Part shown: in pieces, positions 58,601 through 64,000 of the stretch | How the letters are laid out: the number at the start of each line of letters is the position of its first letter | How positions within the stretch are numbered: position 1 is the first letter of the stretch | DNA from: [Clostridium] innocuum | GTDB taxonomy: Bacteria; Bacillota_I; Bacilli_A; Erysipelotrichales; Erysipelotrichaceae | Length of the DNA: 64,000 nt | Direction: 5' to 3' | Assembly: GCA_012317185.1 (NCBI GenBank) | Contig: CP048838.1 | Span: 4,216,001 to 4,280,000, forward strand | Position numbers and translations under genes: made by a program | Notes under the pieces: generated by a model | The model's input: only the letters and a program-made list of their open reading frames with translations | What the model was told of the DNA's origin: nothing | Database searches by the model: none

Positions 58601-59054
58601 TCATATTTTCTTTAAGTGTCGTTATCTGAAATATAAATTGATAGCTCTGTTATTGATTGGAGACTGTTCAGATATACTTGACAGCACCTTCGAGCAGTAT
58701 GAAACAAATTTAAGTATTACACATACAGATAAATCAGATGACTGGCTATTTCTTCAGGCTAAGTATGCATTTTTAAATAATAACAGAGATAACTTTGAAT
58801 CAATATTTCAAAGGCTGTATACTTCAATGGATTACGCTTCAAGTAATGTGAACATGCTGGAGGAGCTCGCATTAAAATATAAATTATTGTTTCCTGAAAA
58901 AATATTTTCAGAAATCGATGACAGAGCGAAGTCTTTATCATTAGTAAATAAGCTGCTCTATATGACCCCAAACGAAATCAAAGCATTCAATGCTGACTAT
59001 ATAAGCAAGGCAGTGATAGTCAGCATTGATAAAAAGGATGGATTTTACATGTGA
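55650..59054 (+). CDS. Restriction-endonuclease-like / STAND NTPase defence protein (Avs-like architecture)
   Basis: 1134 aa. Residues 25-150 look like a PD-(D/E)xK (Mrr-type) nuclease: FE34-ALVAFLLKLL, then SHD60-GSKD64-F and WWAE78-CK80. A beta-rich linker spans 160-300. The NTPase has a P-loop G337-GGGTGKT344, a Walker B AVIID453-N and a winged-helix-like end (about 590-650), as in STAND ATPases. The last ~450 residues are helical, TPR-like, probably the sensor. Nuclease-STAND-TPR order is that of Avs anti-phage proteins, which sense a phage protein, oligomerise and cut DNA. AAGGAG precedes the ATG. It has its own operator-like dyad and ends directly against the convergent GT2 gene. The exact Avs class is unresolved. 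Confidence 0.75.
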   Translation: MKFIEDKVWTEILNYFYKKQYGSIKGNIKGVQFEALVAFLLKLLFNQYEIEFHPTKASHDGSKDFWAIDDLQELWWAECKNYTQNIALKELAPTLVMAELNDVQHLLFFSYSNLNKNLKRHIGRYAFEHKKEVFIYENETIEELLFTNYKEMLSDFLGQQIKADFHHSVEIDFYNEKNPKLIDKKRFNGYYEIMDLAVGEVYNLNVIAENKHKFNSCTIKITIDESEDNYYFEFLSQDKALRNKIMRTIELKPNQIVLCKFKVRLIKYRERLKLPRLCTEVCLNGVQEAKAKADSVAYPCEWNRNNVLIGKHYEDLINIFTHECINNSPMSGFLVYGGGGTGKTRILQECDAVLTKNDYHILNFIGFDKNSSWKDVVREITYSAFAISEDLAFHLMCETDDIVIPSLDDNIKEEIVAFFKLLNKKEFAFEELHRYLKIIFGKLSQGRYAVIIDNMQSYAVEIIDFFKEMIQYMLQHQQSSHIVLLISINTSLVFDDRYLDFIGEFSRIDFLCRKIDGFQNEKQAIAYLKTILSLDDYPLNLPVLRKILASTSLKPKYIQQLANHLIISDCIEFKNQHGIINKSKELEASLRSIPDDYERLFSSSYHMILDKYVQWKSDIYDFISLLHLFSTMDESLLDILNVDRKIVQALVRHGVIKNEGDHRNKCYAFEHDLIESCLSTDIYPDLLKNAMKYLESYQDLFHTILRDKQVPILLYKLSHRMYAGSELITINKHKVLYTIPNKFIFNFHTYLLDNFINKKDEMELNVFIKEVSECCKYVRDHISELSAEYLFDKAFSHVFDIVSNEKNILREQFSFIIHYCENKNRLAKADLSRKIYTLYYERLEACVLNHRDMEREIEYAKAYLENRIFVCGRLEGASLKYVSNLNNSMMTAIAWQFHDILLEDCFDAANLFFMNNEDLKRGIELLKWGFRSFELLPAHTAAKFKVNYYSKLILYQLITQQFEDAIKTANEALSYIKDNEIINYHIFFKCRYLKYKLIALLLIGDCSDILDSTFEQYETNLSITHTDKSDDWLFLQAKYAFLNNNRDNFESIFQRLYTSMDYASSNVNMLEELALKYKLLFPEKIFSEIDDRAKSLSLVNKLLYMTPNEIKAFNADYISKAVIVSIDKKDGFYM

Positions 59055-60179
59055 TTAACAGGAGCGGTCAATAATTGAAGACAGTGGTAAGAGGTTTCCA
59101 TGAGAATCTAATACCAAATCATCTTTTATGTCTCGCATATGATACCAAATCAGATTATCTTGAAGGGAAGGAAAATAATCCACGAAATAAATAATTGGGA
59201 CGTTGACATTCATGAATGAGTAAGGTATTTCATCATAGATTTGTATAGGAGTAGAATAATGTGGTGTATTTTGCGGATACGTATGGATATCACAATATTC
59301 AATATCTGCTATTTTTCTTAGCTGTGAGGCATACCATTCAAACTCCCATAAAGATGATAGATTGATGAAATAATACATGGGCTTTAGTTTAAAGATTGAT
59401 TTTAAATATTTAAAGGATCTCATTATGCTTGAATCGATGGTGGGTGATAGAGTTTTGTAATTTTTAGCCCAAAACATGCTAGTGGAATCACTGCGTAAAT
59501 GAGAGAAACTGGCACTTTTTCCATTTTTGAATGAGCTGCTACCTCTATGATATGCAATAGAATCAGCAATAACCCAGTTTTCTAAACCTAAGTTTCCAAT
59601 CTTGAGTCCTATATCACAATCACTGCAACAATACGGCATATCCAAATCCATGCCTCCTACTTCAAGATATGTTTCTTTTCGTAGCATTAATGTTGCACTT
59701 GTTGTGGAGGAGACCTTTCTATCTTCCATCGCTAAAGGATGGTTGAATTTTAGACCTCTTAGCGGATGGACAATACGGTATTTTGAGTATTCTATTCCAA
59801 AATCGATAATCCTGTTATTTATAGGGTTCAATAGTTTTGAGCTCACTGATCCAATATTATCATTGGATAATAGCTTTTTTAAAAGAGGAGTATACCAATC
59901 ATGATAACTGAAAATATCCTGATCACATAAGGTAATTATGTCACCATGTGATGCCTCAACACCTAGATTTGCTGTTTTTGAATACAGCATTGATTTATCA
60001 TATTTAATATATGTAAATCGCTTTGGTAAATCTACTTTTAATTCATTCAGGTTATTATTATTTCCAACTATAATGATTTCTACTTCATTAGGAATGATTT
60101 TATCCAAAAGCTGTGTTGTGTAATATAGCATTTCTTTGTTTCTATGATAAGGCATAATAATACTTTGCTTTGGCTCCAT
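59055..60179 (-). CDS. GT2 glycosyltransferase in the defence-like module
   Basis: 374 aa. QSIIMPYHRNKEMLYYTTQLL, LYSKTANLGVEASHGDIITL, the DxD-type CDQDIFSYHDW and SDCDIGLKIGNLG mark a GT2 domain (1-235); the C-terminal ~130 residues are unrecognised. Its stop abuts the stop of the STAND gene with no spacing. It follows the nucleotidyltransferase gene on the same strand by 5 nt, so the two form an operon, perhaps making and transferring one sugar. It could modify a surface polymer or be a partner of the STAND protein; neither is provable here. Confidence 0.8.
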   Translation of the reverse strand: MEPKQSIIMPYHRNKEMLYYTTQLLDKIIPNEVEIIIVGNNNNLNELKVDLPKRFTYIKYDKSMLYSKTANLGVEASHGDIITLCDQDIFSYHDWYTPLLKKLLSNDNIGSVSSKLLNPINNRIIDFGIEYSKYRIVHPLRGLKFNHPLAMEDRKVSSTTSATLMLRKETYLEVGGMDLDMPYCCSDCDIGLKIGNLGLENWVIADSIAYHRGSSSFKNGKSASFSHLRSDSTSMFWAKNYKTLSPTIDSSIMRSFKYLKSIFKLKPMYYFINLSSLWEFEWYASQLRKIADIEYCDIHTYPQNTPHYSTPIQIYDEIPYSFMNVNVPIIYFVDYFPSLQDNLIWYHMRDIKDDLVLDSHGNLLPLSSIIDRSC

Positions 60180-60184
60180 GATTG

Positions 60185-60910
60185 TTATTCTCCTCTCTTC
60201 CCTGTATTTAAATAGTTTTCTGCTGCTTTTACATCTTCCAGAGTGTTAATATTAAAGTTGGCATCGCCAGATTGTTCGATTCGACATTTAAGACCAGTAT
60301 CTATAGCTAACTGAATCCAATTGCCCATTTCATATTCCCCACGCTGTTGATTCGGTTTCAGTTCTGTCAATATACTTAACATACTCTATCTCATCAAACA
60401 TAAGCCGGTGCCTTTCCATTTGTTAAAAACCTCAATCGGCTTTTCAATTAAGCAAGTAACCAGGTTATTAGAATTCAGCGACAGTGTATAAGCCTTTTGT
60501 ATATTTTCGATTGTATCTTCTGTTACGCCACATAAACAGTCTGTATCTGAATGTTTGAATTTTTCCATCATAGACATGATTCTGGGATGCACTGTAATTT
60601 CATCACTTAAACACATCATGAAATCACTATTTATGTAAGGTGCTGCTAATAATATGGCGTGTGCTATTCCTAATTGAGGTTCTTGATAAACATATGTTAT
60701 TTTTATGCCTTGATAAGATTCACCCATATATTTCATAATATACTCAGCGTTATGACCAACAATGATTATTAGTTCGTCAAAATACTGTGGTAATACCAAT
60801 TCAAGGCTATAGTTTATTAAGGGTATATTATTTATGGGCGCAAAGCATTTATTTGTTATCTTCATATCCAATCGGTGACCTTTACCTGCTGCCAGCAAAA
60901 CGAATTTCAT
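60185..60910 (-). pseudogene. Sugar-phosphate nucleotidyltransferase with in-frame amber stop
   Basis: ATG at 60910 with GAGGAG 8 nt upstream. FVLLAAGKGHRL is the NTP-binding signature, followed by CFAPINNIPLINYSLEL and MMCLSDEIT. The first part stops at TAG (60386-60388) in GTGLCLMR*. The same frame continues as SMLSILTELKPNQQRGEYEMGNWI and GDANFNINTLEDVKAAENYL, the normal C-terminus of the family. One base (TAG from CAG) separates it from an intact 241-aa enzyme. It probably made an NDP-sugar for the GT2 gene downstream. Either a nonsense mutation, a sequencing error or stop read-through. Confidence 0.75.
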
Positions 60911-60943
60911 ATAATTTTCTCCTCGTTTAATTTTCATCAAATG

Positions 60944-60967
60944 AAGGATAATCCTATATTATCCTTT
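60944..60967 (-). promoter_or_regulatory. 24-bp dyad upstream of the nucleotidyltransferase gene
   Basis: Exact reverse complement of 55591-55614, ending 33 nt before the start codon of the nucleotidyltransferase gene. Equal distance and orientation relative to both genes argue for a shared regulator rather than chance. Confidence 0.75.
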
Positions 60968-60976
60968 ATAGTTTCC

Positions 60977-61939
60977 TTATTCAAATAATGCAATCAATGC
61001 ATCATATAATTCCTCCGGCGTTTGAACCGGTTTACTCACCTTCTGTTTATCCACCTGGAAATCCAGTGTGTCGATAAATCTGATTTCATTTTGATACAGA
61101 TAATCAAAGCCGATCTGTAAAACTGCTGCATGGCTTCGCTTCTTTAAATAGGACGCACAGTCTGCATCTATAATAATAATCTGTTTGTTTTTCACCATAT
61201 TGAGCCGCTTTAGTAAATGCGGATCCGAAAACAGCCCCAAGCCGAACAGCACAATAGAGTCCGCTTCCAGAATATCTTTTTCAAACTGTTCCAATATGTC
61301 CGGATCTACTTTATGCTCCTTGTTTTCAGGTGAACTGCATATAATTTCCGATGCTTCATAATCTCCATGCAGTGCTACTATCTTCATATCAATGGTGATT
61401 CCACTGTCCTTGATATCGAAAAACTCATTTGTAATCTTATCATAGTTCGTCGTATAGCAAGTAACTCTTTCATACCCTGTCTCCTGCATTTCACGAAACA
61501 GACAGCCGGAGAAGCAACTCATTTTATGAAAAGAGTTTTTATCCGTATGCTTTAATTTTGATATTGTCCGCATCGTTTTCGGTACACTGGTCTTTTCATT
61601 ATCAATAATCAAATTCTGCATATTTGTTTTTATTTTATCTGAAACAGCCTTTTCCAGCTGCTCCAGTATCTCTTCTGCTTCCACCTTGGAACAAAGATTC
61701 GCCAGCCTTGATAAAAGGAACTCTCCATTCACATTTGCATCCGCTATCTTTATGTCATCCAGCAGATGGCAATACTCATTCAACAGCCCTTTTGTCTCCT
61801 TATACCATTTCATACTAATCCATTTATTGGGGCACGCATCAAAGAGCTTTTCCATAATCTCTTCTTTATACAATGGATTATTCAAATACGCACTAAAGAA
61901 GCAATTGAACCCGTTGCCTATAATGAACACACTTTTCAT
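60977..61939 (-). CDS. SIR2-like (AbiH-related) protein
   Basis: 320 aa. The N-terminal FIIGNGFN is the NAD/nucleotide glycine loop shared by SIR2_2 and AbiH proteins. TTNYD at 163-167, ALHGD at 189-193 (the His position of sirtuin-type NADases) and SIVLFGLGLFSDPHL follow in sirtuin order. Such proteins deplete NAD in several anti-phage systems. It lies 12 nt after the dGTPase-like gene on the same strand, so both are probably co-transcribed. No membrane segment. Catalysis is inferred, not shown. Confidence 0.7.
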   Translation of the reverse strand: MKSVFIIGNGFNCFFSAYLNNPLYKEEIMEKLFDACPNKWISMKWYKETKGLLNEYCHLLDDIKIADANVNGEFLLSRLANLCSKVEAEEILEQLEKAVSDKIKTNMQNLIIDNEKTSVPKTMRTISKLKHTDKNSFHKMSCFSGCLFREMQETGYERVTCYTTNYDKITNEFFDIKDSGITIDMKIVALHGDYEASEIICSSPENKEHKVDPDILEQFEKDILEADSIVLFGLGLFSDPHLLKRLNMVKNKQIIIIDADCASYLKKRSHAAVLQIGFDYLYQNEIRFIDTLDFQVDKQKVSKPVQTPEELYDALIALFE

Positions 61940-61951
61940 TCTGCTTCCCCC

Positions 61952-63403
61952 TTAATCTATCGCATCCAGCTCATGATATAATGTTTTTGCATACGTATCT
62001 GTCATTCCACTTAAAAAATCAGTGACCAGTAACAGCCGTAAATATAATGCGTCACGCTCCTTATACTCACCTTCCAGCTTGGAAGCTTCCTTGCGGTAAT
62101 TTGCGACGTGATTTGAGGAAAGCAGACTTGTAACCTTCTTATCTATTTTCTGCTGCTTGAAGCCTGCGTTTTTACAATCAAAATATATAATAGCAGGAAC
62201 AAATTTATCCAACAGCGAGTTCAGGAGCTTATGAGCAGAGATTTCCAGCTTCATAATGCTTGTATGTGTAAACGCATAATCCTTTGCTGTTTCCTTTAAA
62301 ATTTCCAATGTCTTCTCATGATAGGTATCCTCCAGCAGCTCCTTGTGATATTCTCCCTTCATAATGGCCGTATAATTGATACTGAACGAATAGGCCGCAC
62401 ACCACATCAGCCAACCTTTTATGTATTGCAGCCAGTTTTGGACAGCATACATTTCTGCATCCTTCACAGAGCTGCATAATTCCAATCCTTTAACATAAAG
62501 CTCCGTCAGCTTCTGCTGTGCTTCCTTTACATAATAATATTTATCATTTTTATCATATTTCTGTATTTTATCTGCGATTTTCTTCCTTAACTGATGGTAG
62601 CTGAACAACCCTTTCTTAAAGGAATCCTCTACATCTGCCACGCCGTAGGATATATCATCAGCAGCTTCCAGTAAAAACGTTAACGGATGACGTACATAGC
62701 TTCCAACAGCCAAAGTTCCGGTCTTCCTGCATATTCTTTGTACCAATTCCTCATCAGCCTGAAAGAACCCCATTTTATGATATTGGATATTTTCTGCTTT
62801 ATCATCGATATCTTTGGAACAGCACGGATATTTAATCAATGTGTTAATAACTGCAGCTGTAAGATTCATGCCAAATTCACTATCCGAGAACGGCAGCTTT
62901 AGTATGGAACGAAGTGCCTGCGCATTCCCTTCAAAATTCTCAAGATCCATTCGCTGCTGTTTACTCAACAGGCTGTATACAGATTCTTCTCCATACATAA
63001 GCTCTTTCAAGTGATTTCGAAACCAGTCTCTTATTATCGTTTCGCCAAAATGACCAAACGGCGGATTCCCAATATCATGCAGAAGACCTGCACAGAACAG
63101 AATGTCCGGCATTGATTCTGTTTCATGCATAGAAACCCTGTTGTATTTTTTCAAACGCTTTCGTGTCAAATTTGCCAGCTGCTTGGCTGTAAATGCCGTT
63201 TCCAAAGAATGTGTGAGTCGAGTTCTTACAAAATCATTTTTGTCCAATGGAAAAACTTGTGTCTTATCCTGAAGTCTTCGAAAAGCTGCGCTCTGGATAA
63301 CCGTTTGCTGATCCTTTTCAAATTCGTCCCGTAATTCCTTATCAAATTCTTCCAATGGAATCGCCGCCAGACGTTCATCTGATAACAATGCTTCCCAATT
63401 CAT
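61952..63403 (-). CDS. dgt: dGTPase-like HD-domain dNTP triphosphohydrolase
   Basis: 483 aa from the ATG with GAGG upstream (MNWEALLSDERL); a GTG 23 codons earlier is less likely. FRRLQDKTQVFPL, VRTRLTHSLETA and the metal-binding AGLLHDIGNPPFGHFGE are the dGTPase/HD blocks, followed by FLLEAADDISYGVADVEDSF with the second aspartate. The enzyme cleaves dNTPs to nucleoside and triphosphate. Next to a SIR2-like gene it may be part of a nucleotide-depletion defence pair, though housekeeping dNTP control is the plain alternative. Confidence 0.85.
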   Translation of the reverse strand: MNWEALLSDERLAAIPLEEFDKELRDEFEKDQQTVIQSAAFRRLQDKTQVFPLDKNDFVRTRLTHSLETAFTAKQLANLTRKRLKKYNRVSMHETESMPDILFCAGLLHDIGNPPFGHFGETIIRDWFRNHLKELMYGEESVYSLLSKQQRMDLENFEGNAQALRSILKLPFSDSEFGMNLTAAVINTLIKYPCCSKDIDDKAENIQYHKMGFFQADEELVQRICRKTGTLAVGSYVRHPLTFLLEAADDISYGVADVEDSFKKGLFSYHQLRKKIADKIQKYDKNDKYYYVKEAQQKLTELYVKGLELCSSVKDAEMYAVQNWLQYIKGWLMWCAAYSFSINYTAIMKGEYHKELLEDTYHEKTLEILKETAKDYAFTHTSIMKLEISAHKLLNSLLDKFVPAIIYFDCKNAGFKQQKIDKKVTSLLSSNHVANYRKEASKLEGEYKERDALYLRLLLVTDFLSGMTDTYAKTLYHELDAID

Positions 63404-63782
63404 ATTGCCTCGCTTTCCCTGATACTGTCTTTGAAAAGAGAATACGACAAAAAGCCCCCGTATTTTCCCCACTCTTTTTCTTTATTATACAATAGAAACA
63501 GCTAACCATGTAAAATTTCTCGTACTTTTTTATGTTTTTTTCTATTATTGCTACCTATCGTTTTACAAATCTTATAATTCATGGAATTCATTCAGCAAAT
63601 ATCACTGAGAATCAACATCCATCAGCTTCCTTTCGCAAACCATTCAGCTTTTTAAATCCTTCCTCACTTCTTATCCTCTTACATTTCTCCGTCAATAAAT
63701 TTCATAATTTACAGTATTTTCCATTCAATATATATTTACATATTTTACCATATAAACTAGCATAAACCTTGAGGTGAAAAAC
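63404..63782. other. Divergent intergenic region
   Basis: About 380 bases between the dGTPase-like gene and the recombinase gene. It should hold both promoters. No RNA, repeat or clear attachment site was seen. Confidence 0.4.
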
Positions 63783-64000
63783 ATGAACTATATCTTAACC
63801 AAAGAAATTGTAGACCGGTATCTGCAGGAATGCAGTATCGCAAAAGAGCTGAACTCCCACACACTGAAGGCCTATCAGATCGATCTGAAGCAGTTTTTAT
63901 GTTTCATGGAACCCTATGCATACGATGTACAAAAGGAATCTCTGCATGCCTATATTCTGCATCTGCACAAGACATATCAGAAACCAAAAACTATAAAACG
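63783..64000 (+). CDS. Tyrosine recombinase, N-terminal part (cut by the window end)
   Basis: The first 72 codons are visible: ILTKEIVDRYLQECSIAKELN followed by SHTLKAYQIDLKQFLCFM, the SAM-like core-binding domain of XerC/XerD and phage-type integrases. GAGGTG precedes the ATG. The catalytic domain lies beyond the window, so Xer and mobile-element integrase cannot be separated. Confidence 0.75.
   Translation, partial: MNYILTKEIVDRYLQECSIAKELNSHTLKAYQIDLKQFLCFMEPYAYDVQKESLHAYILHLHKTYQKPKTIK

Noticed and set aside
59055..60910. The GT2 and nucleotidyltransferase genes as part of the main polysaccharide locus.
   Set aside because: They are separated from it by the ImmA/IrrE and STAND genes, have their own operator-like element shared with the STAND gene, and do not lie in the locus operon.
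55591..60967. The 24-bp inverted repeats as terminal repeats of a transposable element.
   Set aside because: No transposase and no target duplication are seen, and each copy is itself palindromic and sits at the same distance from a start codon, which fits an operator better. Not fully excluded.
1..64000. CRISPR arrays, tRNA or rRNA genes.
   Set aside because: Repeats found are IS ends, Fn3-coding repeats, the leader pair and the 24-bp dyads; no regular short repeat-spacer pattern and no tRNA or rRNA core sequence was noticed by eye.

Overview
The window is low-GC DNA (AT-rich intergenic regions, Gram-positive-type ribosome binding sites, many LytTR regulators, an LCP protein, a LoaP antiterminator) and fits a gut-type Bacillota. 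Erysipelotrichia ([Clostridium] innocuum-like) or a related Clostridia lineage is my best guess, but no rRNA or ribosomal protein gene is present to prove it. No tRNA, rRNA or CRISPR array was seen.

Region 1 (1-14.8 kb) is accessory and toxin-like. It opens with a fusion of an eCIS-core (DUF4157) HExxH domain to a LanM-dehydratase-like domain. An AgrA/AgrC-like two-component pair and two further LytTR proteins follow. Among them lies a free-standing gene whose product carries the key residues of CD38-type ADP-ribosyl cyclases. A tightly coupled minus-strand operon then encodes two long coiled-coil proteins resembling ClyA/Hbl/Xax-type alpha pore formers, a lipoprotein zinc peptidase and a small helical protein. 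A complete IS4-group element (31-bp inverted repeats, 11-bp target duplication, frameshifted transposase) separates this operon from an M23 peptidase gene and a frameshifted small gene.

Region 2 (14.8-27.2 kb) is partly decayed. It holds IS110 and IS1182 remnants, a zinc-ribbon/TM/RCC1 gene broken in three places, an intact CpsA-like LCP gene, an orphan copy of the leader found upstream of loaP, a decaying GH25/Fn3 muramidase gene, and two intact surface proteins. One surface protein has YG repeats, an NlpC/P60 domain and four almost identical 273-bp Fn3 repeats. The other has Fn3 repeats plus a C-terminal repeat pair.

Region 3 (27.3-54 kb) is one long minus-strand surface polysaccharide locus. 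A bacillosamine-type route (PglF, PglE, PglC and PglD-like) starts the repeat unit. Five glycosyltransferases, Glf (galactofuranose), a Wzy-like polymerase and a Wzx flippase follow. RmlA, RmlB, an NDP-hexose 2,3-dehydratase, a Gfo/Idh/MocA reductase and a WecE-like aminotransferase together predict dTDP-4-amino-2,4,6-trideoxyhexose. A GT-C protein, an ArnC-like GT2 and two small ArnE/ArnF-like EamA proteins predict glycosylation outside the membrane. loaP lies near the head of the locus with its own promoter and leader, and an intrinsic hairpin follows it: the layout expected for processive antitermination of the rest of the locus.

Region 4 (54.2-64 kb) looks like a defence island. It contains an ImmA/IrrE peptidase with a two-TM partner, a restriction-nuclease/STAND NTPase, a convergent nucleotidyltransferase (with an internal amber stop) and glycosyltransferase pair, a SIR2-like protein next to a dGTPase-like HD hydrolase, and the start of a tyrosine recombinase. 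An identical 24-bp dyad sits about 34 nt upstream of both the STAND gene and the convergent nucleotidyltransferase gene. This suggests they form one co-regulated system.
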